From NCBI GenBank assembly GCA_019648995.1, contig BLXT01002860.1, positions 1,913,895 through 1,938,417 of the forward strand: a stretch of 24,523 bases of DNA. The letters run 5' to 3'. Under the pieces are notes generated by a model. That model was not told where the DNA came from, searched no databases, and saw nothing but the letters and a program-made list of their open reading frames with translations. Within the stretch, counting starts at the first letter, position 1; every line of letters starts with the position of its first letter. Shown in pieces: positions 1-12,400 of the stretch. This DNA comes from Plakobranchus ocellatus. Its lineage: Eukaryota; Mollusca; Gastropoda; Plakobranchidae. A program made the position numbers and the translations under genes.

Positions 1-254
1 GGGGGGGGGGGGGGAGCTTTTTAAAAGGCTGAAAGAAGTCACAGACTGGTGGTTTTACTGCATTACAAAAGCCAATGCATGACTGAATTTGCACACGTAC
101 AAAAGCAAATCAAAACAAAGAAAAAAAATTTAAAACTAGTATACAATATGCTCAAAAGCACATACATTATCAGATTTAAAATATATTTAAAAAAGCAGAA
201 TGAGATAAAAATAGTTGTGATTAAAAAATGAAAAAGGTTGTGAACTTCTCTTAC
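1..254. other. Intron 11 (partial) with a 14-G run at the window edge
   Basis: Non-coding sequence after the exon 11 donor on the minus strand. It opens with 14 consecutive G (1-14), which may be a genuine homopolymer or an assembly-edge artefact. The rest is A-rich. No further exon of the gene is visible; short open frames here show no resemblance to TUT4/7. Confidence 0.6.
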
Positions 255-402
255 ATGGCACCAAGCTGAGTGTTTCACTAAGAACTTTAAGATGATACTT
301 TGTCATCTCCGGCAAATTCAAAACCTCAGGCAGCTCATCCTCAGGACAAGAATTTTTCAAGTGGCCTTCCTTCTCACAATAAGTACAAACCAAGGTAGGA
401 CC
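255..402 (-). CDS. TUT4/TUT7: TUT4/7 exon 11: first CCHC zinc knuckle
   Basis: Exon of 148 nt between CGTTTAAAG|GGT and GTGCCAT|GTAAGA, phase 0 in and 1 out. It encodes GPTLVCTYCEKEGHLKNSCP then EDELPEVLNLPEMTKYHLKVLSETLSLVP (989-1037). The knuckle is C-x2-C-x4-H-x4-C (C994, C997, H1002, C1007), followed by PED and a Leu/Pro helix as in human TUT4/7 (KREGHLKKDCPEDF...LPPLTPKFLNIL). The knuckle introduces the catalytic nucleotidyltransferase domain, whose exons lie off the left edge. Confidence 0.95.
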
Positions 403-3400
403 CTTTAAACGTGAAGAAAAATATATACCCATAAATACACATCCATCACATTACAATACCAGCGTAAGTTCCTTCACACATGTCACATAATTTTTTTCTC
501 CCTCTCAGTACACAAAAACAGACCATAGTCAAACATCACTTTTTCCTCTTGCATGTTGGAACTAGAGTATACCATGTGTAATAGTAAGGAGAGAGTTTAC
601 AAAATTAATGCTCACCAAAATTTACTGTCTTGTAACAAATATCTGAAAATGAGAAGAAAGAGCACCCAAAACATTTTTCTATGACAAATTAATTTTCCTT
701 AAGTGCTGTGTCACCACAAAATGAAAGATTATGTCCAAAACTATGACATGAAAGGAAAGAAAAAGGTTTTATACTTCCTTGAAAGCATCAAACATAGATA
801 TCGAGCAATATCGAACACTGCCAAGGCTATGAGAAAATGTGAAGGCCAAACATTGAGGATTATGACAGTTATATTTGAGGGTTTGCCCAAACGTGGGGTG
901 TCCTCATAGTTATGTGCCAAAGATTTTCTAAAAGCCCTATTTGAAAAAATTCAACTCATCAATGCATAAATTTTGCTTCTGTCAGTACAATGGCATACGA
1001 AGTACTGCTTTATGTTTAAAAAAATCAGTTTTGGTTGCATCCTTGCTGTCTACATTGACCAAATAAGTTTCTATCATAACTATGATGACAAAATCACCAA
1101 AAAAGTGGTCACCCATCGACATAAAGTCATTCACCACCAAATGAAGAGACGCAGACCAATTTTTTTTACATGGATCTACTCCTGCTATCCAACTCTTCAT
1201 GAAAATTACCTCATTGGTACTCAATTGGACTTTTCCATTTTGTAACTGAAGAATCTTTTTTTCAAAAGGCACTAAAAAAGGTGACCCGATTTGGGGGGTC
1301 CACGTTTTGGCAATTGCTAATTTACTAGACCTCTACTGCCACGTAGCATACCTATTTGTCAATTTCTTTCAACTTTAAAGCTTGCATTATAATTGTAAAA
1401 CAGGTTTCATGAGTTTAGCTTGGATTAAATTCAATGATATCTTGACCAGTTTCAAATAAACGTGCACAAGATTTCAGGTGCTATGACTTTTTTTTCATAA
1501 TAATGTATGAAAAGTTGACCTAAGAGAGCAATCTTCAGACCTGTGGGTATACAATTAATGTTATACCTGGTAATTGGGGCTTTCTTACACTCACTCAGCA
1601 AAATGAAAATGGAAATATTTGATTACATGCAATCTTCATAGTCAATTTTTAATAACACTGACATGCCACTATAAATAAAAGCTGGAACTGATGTTGAGAA
1701 GAAAATACTTTAGGCAAGACCTAAACAAGGCTATTACAATTAATTAGAAAATAATGGCAAAAAAGTAAACAAAACTTGCAATTCTTCAAGTATGCAAATT
1801 ATTGAAATCAGAGCCAAGTTTCAAAAATTAAAACTCATTTAAAAATCTAGAGGGCCTTGAACTGGGATAGTAAAAGATGAAATATTTCCATTGCATCCTA
1901 GATAATACTTTGCTTGGTTTCTAAAAGGCAACTGTGGCCTCTTGTATTCAAATTCCCATTTTGGTTATGATCATGTAAATGCACAAGCTATCTTAAGTTA
2001 AGAACTTGAAAAGTAGAAACCACATAATAGTAAATTATGATGTATAAAAAAAAAAGAGATTAAAGGATGATCATAGTCTTTCTTTGTAGACAAGATAGGT
2101 CAAAGACTTCACACCTTTCTTTCAACAGGTGGATATAACCAAGACCCATCCTATGTGCTGCACAAAAAAAGAGTTTGCTTGAATTCTTTAGAACAATCAA
2201 TTTAAAAAAAAAAAATTTTACACATATATAATATCCTAATATCAACAGTTTCAATTTACCTGTACTCAAAAAAGTAAAGTAAACCATTGATGGCTTCTGT
2301 CTGCTGGCCATTGTATCACCCTTGCAGTTCAGAAGTTTAGAACTAAAAAGATTTCCAGAGTCAACACAATAACTCATGCAATAAAAACCTAACAAACAAC
2401 TACAGACACGAATATACAGCAATCTTACCTTGCCATCAGTAAAGTAGTTCTTATCAAAGTCATAAAGGCAGGATTCTTCTGTTTTTTCAATGTTTGAGCT
2501 GATATCCTCTGGACTTATCATGTCAACAGAAGAAGAATCTGGACATTTTTTGTTTCCCTCATCCGAAATGTTATATTCAGAGCAGTTATGATCTGAAGTA
2601 ATGTCAAGTGCACTTTCATTTGGACCTTTCTGGCTGCACTGCTCTAAAGCAGGAGATAAGGATGACTGACTTGCAAGACCCTGATTGCCATCTTTCTCCA
2701 TCTCTGAATGTGATACATCCAGGATACTTGCAGCTTTGGCAACGATATTCTCTGCAAAGTTTCTTGCAAATTGCCTAACACTGTCTGGTTCTTCGACAGG
2801 TGCCAAATCAGTTTTGAGAGGACATTCTGTTGCTGCAGTTTCTGAGAGTCCTATAGCCACAGACCCAGCACTGTTTTCAGAAAGCCTCTTAGATTTGGCC
2901 TGAGAAGGCACCGACTGTTTAGGACCATGCTTTTTATTCTTTTTGTTGTCCATGTCATTAACCTCCTTTCGTCTGGTTATTTCAGGCTTACTTGAAACAA
3001 GAGGGTTAGGGGCCACAATCACTGTTTCTTTCTTTTCTGTGTTTCTGACCACTTCTTTGACAGCAGTACAATTAGTTCCTGAACCATCTGTGGTATGTTT
3101 AGAATTCTCAACTTTCCCTGTTTCAACTTTATCCTCTGCTGAGGAGTTTTTGATTGAGGATAATGCAGTTCCTGAATCATCAGTGACACGTTTAGAGTTC
3201 TCAACATTTCCAGTTTCAATCTTATCCTTTGCTGGAGAATTTTTGATTGTGGACGATGTAGATAAATCACTGCGCTCAGCCTCTAAAGGTTTATCAGTGA
3301 CTAGAGACAAGGCTTTCAACTTTTCCTCACACACCAGAGATTTCCCCCCTGAATCTCTTGGAAGGCCAAAGTAGTAATAGGCTTTGCGGATAGAGTCTTG

Positions 3401-6400
3401 CCAGTACTCGTAAATCCTTGAGTTATTTACCATGCGTGTTATATTTTTCTTGATCATATATGGATCTGAGGAAAAACAGTAACAATTATCAGGCTAACCA
3501 TGTAATAGTGAAAAGGCAAACTAAAAAAATTTTTCAATTTTATATATTTGTTACAGTTTTGTCAGTAGTAGCCCAGCATATGAAAACAATATTTTCACTT
3601 AAATGGAAGTATTGACACAACTGGATAATTTTTTAACTTTGCATAAAACTTTTCTGACATCTCTATATATTTTTTGAGACAATTTTGCTTCATACTTTTC
3701 ATGAAATGACTCACAGGACTCATTTTTTTGTGGGCAAGAAAAAAAATATCTGAATTCACCATATGAATTATTTAACAGTAGTTTCTTGCACAAACGCTTA
3801 CAAATTTAAGATATGAAACAGAAAAGAAAAAACATCTGAAAATAGTTCATATATAAATTAAAAAAAAAACAACAACAAAAAAAAACCCCACAATTTAAAT
3901 CTTCAGATGACATGACATTAGAAAAGTTTTTATAGCTATTTGGAAACATTACTGAGGCACTTGAAAAGTTATGAATGAGCCACAAAGTACTTTTTTTTTT
4001 CATTTAAAACAGATTAGACCCAAAATGTCATTACAAAAATCAAAGCCGAACAAAATTTAAAGAATCTGCAAGTCCATGAAGCGGAAACATTGGAACCTGC
4101 AAACAGTGCTGCTGTGAGCATTTTGTAACATAATCTTCAATTAAGACCTATCTCCTATATTCACTCCCCCAAGGTTACACCTTATCAGGAGAATGAATAT
4201 CAATTTAGCACAATTTTGCCAATCAAATACATCTATGTTGTTATCTACCAAACTCATACCAATTTCCTCATCACTTCTCCCAATGAGCACACACTGTTCT
4301 CCCTATACTTTTTTGATTCTTTATCTATTTGCCAATCCTGTCTCCATACATGTTAGCTTTACTACAAAATCCATCTTTGTCAGAATATTTCAATTCAAGA
4401 GGTCTTGCTTCTTAGAAAGTATTAGCTGAAGCGCCACATCCTTCCTTTCATAGTTCTCAATCTACAAAAATCAGTCTCGTACAGTCTCTACTTATAATGA
4501 GACTTGTGACAATTAAAATAAAAAAAAAACCTATATTACAGTAAGAACAAAAACAGAATAAGCAGAGTACATTGGTCTTGAAGTCACTCTAAAGGAGTCT
4601 TGAATCCCAGTTTACTCCTATTAAGTCAATGATATGCTCCACAACTTTCCTTGAAAATTGAAGTGATGAAAAATGGATGGACTGAAGATCTAAAGGAGTC
4701 TTGAATCCCAGTTTACTCATATTAAGTCAATGATATGCTCCACAACTTTCCTTGAAAATTGAAGTGATGAAAAATGGATGGACTGAAGATCAAAGGTGCC
4801 AAGACATAAGCACTGAAACTTTTTTGTATAAACATTTCAGAGGCAAAAAATTATTTTAAAGGCATTTGAAAAAAAAAAAACAAGAAAAACTTAATATGCA
4901 CTATCAAAACCCATTTTGATCCTGTTATGTGCACTATCAAAACCCATTTTGATTTGTCCCAAGAAATTTGAGTTTTAAATTATTGTTATTGTCATTTGGT
5001 TAAAAATCAAGTTTTATTTTGAATGACAATAAAAAAAAAACTTTCATCAAAGAATGTCCCTATTTAAAGACATGAGAGCGTGAATAAATATAACAACTTA
5101 TTTACGCACCCTCCACAGCCAATTTTTTGCAATTCCAAGGCTTGGTGTTTCGAGGCACTGCCTGACCACTCCGTATGGAGACCACGACACCACCTACATC
5201 AAAGTCTATACTGTAGAATCGAAGCAGTCTGAGCCACAGCTCACCAACACTCATCTTGTTGCGGGTTTCTTTGGCCCCGCTCATTGCCTGAAAGGTAAAT
5301 CAACAATATGCAGAAGAATTTTTGATACAATTTTTATGATCCTCAACAAGCTGCTCCTCTACAGGTGGATTAGCACTTCATCTCCAACAAAGAAAGTGTA
5401 TGTAATAAGTGTGGTCATTCAATGTTTAAATGCTGTTACTAATGATTACAAGTATTTTAATCACACAGAAAAAGCATTCTTTATGATAAATGATAGGTAT
5501 TGAAAACTAATCCTAATGAGTAATATGTCAATTTTTTCAGCTTAAAAAAAGTTGTTACTTGTTAAAACTCCTCTCTCTGAGCTTTGTAATGAAAACTGCA
5601 TTAAGAATAGTTTGATTCTGTGCCATAACTGCATTAAAACTTTTTCAAAGCATTTTCTCATAAGTCTTATTTGAGATATACCACTCATTAAGACTAGACT
5701 TAAGACATATTTCCTCTTTTTTCCTTCCTAAAAATTTTTGAATTAACCTGATAATCACATTTGAAATGCAGTTCTATGGACCTTTATCAAAATGTAAGCA
5801 TTGAAAACTTTGAACAAGAAATATCGAACCCACAATGCAGAGGCTTTACTTATGCAGACCCTGAAATTGAGAAGAACTGGACTGACAAGAGGCTGGGATG
5901 TATATTATTAAGACTAAGGATTCACAATATTTGGACATAATTTTTCAGTTCTCCATTTTGGGAGTACACAAATTGGATCAGCAGCCCTATTTTTCACATA
6001 GAGAAAATCTCAAACACTGAGACATAATTATGATGCTCACTCATTGAGAAACAGCATAGCCTGATTATACATGATATACCAAAGAAGGAATTGAGTTCAA
6101 ACTGGACATCCTAAGAAGATGAGATATGAGACATGTTAGATGAAGAAACAGTCATCTAGGAAAAGGATGAAGATGAATCATCGGATCACACAGAATTTTG
6201 ATGCTAAGTCAATAAACTGAAAAGTGGGTCCCATGCTTAGTCTAAGCGTCCGGGAACCAGGAGTAGGGTCCTGATTGTTCTTGGCATACGGCATTTTGAG
6301 GTAGTTTGCCATTGCTTTCCTCGCCGCCTTTACTTTCGCCGGATCTTAAGAGATCTAGCTACCCATTTAGTGCTGGGTGGACACTTTTGGAGCAATGAAA

Positions 6401-9400
6401 ATCTGACTTGGCCCGGACTGGGAATCGAACCCCGGACCTCTTGGATAGTAGCCAACTGCCCTACCAGATGAGCCACCGCTCCTCCTAAGCTGAAAGATTA
6501 CCTGTAAATTGGGAATCAGATGGAAGCAGAATCCACCTATCCATTCAGAGCAATTATTTATGACTAAATCAGAAAGAAATTTAGGTCAACATCATGAGTA
6601 GATAAATAAATTGTTATGATAGACCATTCATAAAGATGAAATAGAGAAAGGAAAGTTCTACACATGACTCCAAAAGAAAACTAAAAGATAATCATCATAC
6701 CAAAGGGTGAACACTACATTGTTAATATGATGGAGTCATGGGACTACTGGCAATCAAAAACACAACTGAAAACCCCAAAATCTTTGCCAGCTTATGCACT
6801 GAAACCTGCTGGTTACTGGTGGCACAATATCACTACAAAAGAAGAAGATCCATGAAGCAACATGGATAACTCTAATTTACAACACAGCAGCAAAAAACTA
6901 GACCACATGTCAGTTGTCAATTTAGAATCTTACAAGAATATGAAAGCTGGCATAGGAAAAAAATGTTAGTTCAGACCATTACTGAATCACTGCACAGATC
7001 AAGAATAACCTTTAAAAAGGAATAAATGGGAATAAATACATGAAAGGAAGTTCACTTAAAGAGAAAAAAATTCTCTAATCATATTTTCAGCATTAACTGA
7101 TGTTGTTGAAGACCAAGCAAAAAAAACTACATGTAAATTTATATCTTGGTCTGCTGTAATGAAACAAATCGTCGCTGTGCAAGCATGATGCCAAACTGCA
7201 ATTTCAGAATCAATGCATTCCTGAGTCTAGAAGCTTTTAGATGCTAATATTATAAAAATACCTCAGTTCAATTTTCCTAAAGCATGCATCAATCAAATAG
7301 ATATTTTTATCCTAAGAGACAAAGAATTGAGATTTCCATTGAATCTTGAAAAAAAAAAAAAAACAACAAAATTTATTATGCCATTATGTACACCCAGTGA
7401 CAAAATTAACCATACAGATCACTATGGCCTGGCAAAGGCCAGACAACTTTATTGTCCCCCTTGGTCATTTTCAAAATATAATTTAAAATATTTTTGATTA
7501 TAAAAGGGACTTCCAACTATGCGCACAAGAAAAGAAAAATCTATGGATGCTGGATTGCTGTTCAAATTGTCATATCATAGTACAACAAAATATTGATGTG
7601 AAAAAGGACTCATTTCCTATTAATTACTAATCTTATAATTCAAAGTCATCGCTAAATTGGAGTTAATCAACAAAAACTCATCCGCCATTGTAATCCAAAA
7701 GTATTTAGTGTTCCTTAATTTTTAAAAACGTTTTTACATATCTTTGCTTTTGTGACATTTTTATTTGTACTTACATGTTTTTTTTATTTGCTTCAAAATT
7801 GCTCAAAGTTCACTAAAAATGCCTTCATTTCATCATTATATTATGGAATATGGCTTTGTACGCATAATCGGCAATCTTTCCAAAAGATTTGAAAAGAAGT
7901 AAAACAAATAAACTGTACACTTATTCCTGATCACATTCATAGCTACATTATTTTAACTTCATAAGCATAGATCCAGATATTAACAGACCTAGACCTACAT
8001 AAGTAGTTTTCTAGATGAATGGATTAGGTTTATTCCTCAGTCTATATGAAGGCAAAAAATATGCCCCAAATTTATCATTACAAATATCAAGTTTAGACCT
8101 AAATCTAAATCCAATTCTTTTTTACACTAATCCCAGAAATATTGAGACCCAAGAGAATAATCATAACACATAAGTCACCAATAATTGGGTCTTTCTAGAC
8201 CAATAAAAGTGTTTTAATTCCATTTCCTAAAATCTAGGTCTATTGTTTTCTGTTATTCTATTTATCTGGTATGTTGCTTGAGATATTATTTCTAAAGCCA
8301 ATTCTAAAGTAAATGATTAAATGCAGGTGAGAGGAATTCAAAGTGAAAGTAGAAGTATTTTTATTTTCTGGTACTCCTGATGCCCATGTTCTGATGTCAA
8401 GATTCATTTCAGACATCTTCCATTAAAACTTGGTTTCACATTTTTTTTGTTTCCTGAACATCACCTTTTGCTTCATACATTCTTTCCAATTCTTTTCTTT
8501 TAAAATGAAAGTCCCCAATCCATTTTTGGACTTGGTGACCACCAAAAAAAAAAAAAAAAAAATTGGACATTTCGTAAAATAGGAACTGGTTTCACCCCAG
8601 CTAAATATATAAAATGGTTTTTTAAAAAGCTGCGTCATACTAAAATATGTTTTTAATATGAAATTACTGAAGAATCCAATGGGCAAAATATTTATTGTAT
8701 TAAAAATAATTCCTGACTCATAGCTCCCAGCACAGCACAATGTGAAAAGCAAAGACTCGATCTTTATTGCATACCTGTCTAGTTAGGATCATCCAATTTA
8801 GTAAACCAAGAGGAAAAAATTTGTGATTAAGACCCAAAATTAGTAATAGCAAAAATGCACCCTCACTGATATTATTGAATTTCTTGCCGTTTTCTTTTTT
8901 CCCCATAGGCAACTCATGTTAGCATTAATACTTCCCTCTACATATGTGGTCTGCAAATTAAAGGTTACAGCTAAGATACACATCGTAGTCTTTACATTTA
9001 GAAGAACAATCACTACTCCAATTGATGCAAAGGGTACCGGCAACCCTGGCTCCTTCACTGAACAGAGCACAGATTATTCATAATGAATCATGCATTTTCA
9101 TATTTTTGTAATCTGATGCATTTTAAGCAATAAGTACAAGTTTTTCATGATACTAGGAAAGTATGTTATTGTTTATACCAGTATTTTGGAGTCAAGAATG
9201 AAAACTCACCTTTGCTCGCATTTTTTCGAATGAAGGCTTATCTTGTCTGAAATCACCAACATCCTCACCTGACACCTAAAGTAAACAAAAATTAAAAAGA
9301 AATTTTTTAAAAGAATTCCTTGAAAGCAGGGAAAAATATGCTTAAAACATGTTAGGCATAGATGGAATTCATCATCCCATTTTTTAGACACTTATTATTC

Positions 9401-12400
9401 TTATAAAAAGTATTTGCTTACATGTTTCTATGAAGAATTGGTATTTTTCTCTCTAGTTTAGTCTCAAAGATTTAATTTTGCCTTCTGAAGCCAAGACATA
9501 AAAGATATATCAATGTAATTTCATTTCAATGTAATAAACTAGTATTGTGGTATATCCTAAAATCAAAGGAAAATTAAACTAATTTCAACAAGTTATGACT
9601 CATTGCAAAATAAGGGTGCTGAAATCTATCACAGATTTGTACAAGTTAGAAAATTAATTTATATATTTACTGCCAGAGATAGATGACTTTTTGAAGAAGC
9701 AAAAAAGGAAGCAACACATAAGCTTCATGACATGAAGTATAAGAAACTTTTAAAAAAAAGTTTTCATCATAAAGAGCTATGGCGCTTTTTCTAATGTACT
9801 AAATGTTGCTTTTTTCATATTAAAAAAGCCATTGTTATAACCTTTTAATATATAATATGCATTAAATTTACCAACAAAGACACCACTCATTAGATTTTCC
9901 ATCTTTTTATATGACAATTTAAGCAGTTTGATAAATTATACTCAAACACAAATTATGATTCTAATCCAAACTTTATCAGAAAATATGCTGAGATATGATC
10001 ATTAACAATTACAAGCAAGAGACTTCCTGATGATGAGAATGGTTTTCCTTCAAAATATTAAGGCCCCCCAAAAAGTTATTCAAACTGACAGTAAAATTTA
10101 GCTTTACAAGAACTAGGAAAATAAAACATTATTAACTAGCATATGTGAAGTGACACCACAAAATGAGACATTTTTCAGCAGGAATATGTGAAAATAAATA
10201 TTGATGCAATTGTCAGAATCTGCTTATTATACCCAAACTCATTCAAAATGTTTAGGCAAGCCTTGCAATGCTTGACAAAAATTAGAAGCTGTGGTTGGTG
10301 ATCTATGGAAAGCACGAAACTTTTTTTTTTTAACATGGCTGATTTTTCGGCAAAACATCTCATTCATGGCAGCCATATTATATTAAGCAATAATACCTTT
10401 GGAGGAACAATAGTTGGAATAACTTGTGGATTCAATTTTTGAAGAAAGTAGATGACCATCACATTCAAGGCTTGTGGAGGAATAAATCCATCCTTCTGTC
10501 TGTCCAAACCGCATAGCTGAAAAGATGAAAAGAAGGGGGGGGGAGGGGTGTAGAACAAATTTTAATTCACTGAGTACAAATACCGTGTATACTCGGCATT
10601 CGGTTATCGTATTCGACCGAGTACAAAAACTGTGTATACACGGTCTTCGTTATCCTGACCACTACTTTTCCATTCTTATTTATTTCTTTTTGCCAAACCA
10701 TTTGAGAGCGAAGGGAAACCCCTGTGTATTATTTTCCTTGCCTCAAAAAGTTTCAAGTGGTTATAATGGCTTATTCGAGAGAGAATTGAACAGACAGAGA
10801 TCGAAATTCTATATGGTAATTTTTTTAGATCTAAATCTAGCCACATCATCCTACATTCTGTAGATCGAACTAGAATCTGTGTAACTTATTTCATCACTGG
10901 CGTGCATCTCTAGGCCTATTCACTTTCAGAATCTAAGATCTAGATCTAGATTCTTTGTTTTCTGCACAAGGGTTTTGAATGTCGAGGGCCACAAAAAAAA
11001 AAAAAAAATTTGAAAGTGAAAATACAGCCTTTTTGAAAAATGTATATAAAAAAAGACTTTTTAATAGAATGACATCAAAATTTTACAGATTATAATACTT
11101 ATATGAAACTATCAGTAAACTAAATTTCACAAAGCTAGCTGTATTTTTTATACTTTGACACATTCAATTTAGCCCAGTGCTCAGTGAGTTAACACATTCC
11201 CATTTCAAGCAGAGATCCATTTTCACAACTGCAACAGTCTTCGTTTTCTTTTCACCATGAATATGGATTTATGAAGTGAAGAATGTATATTTACTCCAAG
11301 TCAACTGTGCCTTCATTCAAAATCTTCACTTTCCAGTAATAGGAATTTTTCAATGTGAAAGACTTAGATATTGTTATCAAGCAAGTTGATACTTTAATAT
11401 TATTTGCAACCAATTAAGAACCACCTTCATAAGAGCTCTTTGGCAGTTCATGACTGAAAGATTGTTTGTTAATATTCCCAGAATTTGTTGCAAGCTCATC
11501 CAGACTCTTGCTAAAAAAAATGCATTAGAGTCTGACAAAATGTGTCGAGTTGCGGGTCTACATTACTGAAATCAACTCGGAATATTAAAGTAAAGAAGTA
11601 AAAATTCTCAATGCTTTGTTAACAGAAAGTCTTTTGCATGTCTATATTAAGTTTCCCACATAGAGGGGTGAGAAGTTTTCACCCCTCTAGCCAATAATTT
11701 TCATTTAAAGTCAATCATGCAAAACCGCAACTCAACTTTTGTCAGACCGTTACACATTTTATATCAGCTAATATCCTGTGTAAATGTGATATTAATCACA
11801 GAAAGAAAAAGAACCCTCCCTTAATTGCAAAGAGAAAAAAAAATTATATATTTTACTGGAGAATTAATTATTTACGATCGTTTTCTCCAACTATCAAGTG
11901 TTCTAAAGGCACCATTCTGTTCTTTTCAAAGTGCTAGTATGCTTAAAATTATGTTTAAAAAATAAAACTGCAATTCCTATACTACCTATATGTTTTTTGT
12001 TAGTTTTTTTTAGCTACGTCTCAATCTGCACTTACATGAGCCCAATAGCGGAAGGCAACTGCCAGCTTCCTGACCCTGATGTCCATATCTGAATAAATGG
12101 CAAGGAGCTCTGAGGAACAGTGAGCACTGTAGCAATGAATGGCCATTGATACATGGAGGCCACTGTCATCATCTTGTATGAGAAGGACAGGAACCTTTGC
12201 AGAGAAATCTGCCCGAACATGGGAGAAGCCAGTACCTGAGAAAAATAATATAATGCATAGACTATATATTGCACCTTTAAATTCACTGTGTAAGGCTGCA
12301 AAGAGCCTTTGCTAAATAACAAATTCGTTATACATTTGATCTTTGATGCACAATGTATATAAGGTCACATAAAGCCTGTGCAATATAATAAAATGCAGCC

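Larger units (their letters stand above)
3466..5109. other. Intron 9 (about 1.6 kb) with local duplications
   Basis: AT-rich non-coding sequence between exons 9 and 10. It holds the 101-bp tandem duplication and the 23-bp spaced repeat listed separately, plus several A and T runs. Nothing resembling an additional exon or RNA gene was found. Confidence 0.65.
5288..9209. other. Intron 8 (about 3.9 kb), largest intron
   Basis: Non-coding stretch between exons 8 and 9. It contains a tRNA-derived SINE (6236-6484), a 19-A run (8544-8562) and a possible cassette exon (8867-8950). The part from about 5770 to 7080 is richer in purines and less T-run-rich on the plus strand than its surroundings and might be an old decayed insertion. 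No TUT4/7 homology was found here. Confidence 0.6.
10517..12035. other. Intron 6 (about 1.5 kb) with palindromic repeats
   Basis: Intron between exons 6 and 7. From the exon 7 side it has the C-rich acceptor tract (10535-10548), a 47-bp tandem repeat (10572-10664), an AGATCT cluster (10931-10953), an A run (about 10994-11008) and an inverted-repeat element (11530-11747). The open frame at 10525-10863 on the plus strand runs through the tandem repeat and is not a credible gene. Confidence 0.65.

Noticed and set aside
703-909. 68-codon plus-strand open frame
   Set aside because: Lies in an intron, antisense to the gene, low-complexity Lys-rich translation with no family resemblance.
982-1272. 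96-codon minus-strand open frame in intron 10 with an acceptor-like site before it
   Set aside because: Its phase does not fit exons 10 and 11, which join perfectly to each other by homology (DGK|GPTLVC), and the translation shows no known motif.
2060-2428. Continuation of the exon 10 open frame past its donor
   Set aside because: Translation turns Phe/Leu/Cys-rich without homology, and the GTAAGA donor gives a correct join to the zinc knuckle.
6411-6483. Possible tRNA gene
   Set aside because: A and B boxes are good but acceptor and anticodon stems have mismatches, and the unit is attached to a body repeated elsewhere, so it is a SINE head.
12032-12322. 96-codon open frame over exon 6 in a different phase
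   Set aside because: The phase set by exon 5 gives clear homology (RADFSAKVPV, LAVAFRYWAH); the longer frame does not.
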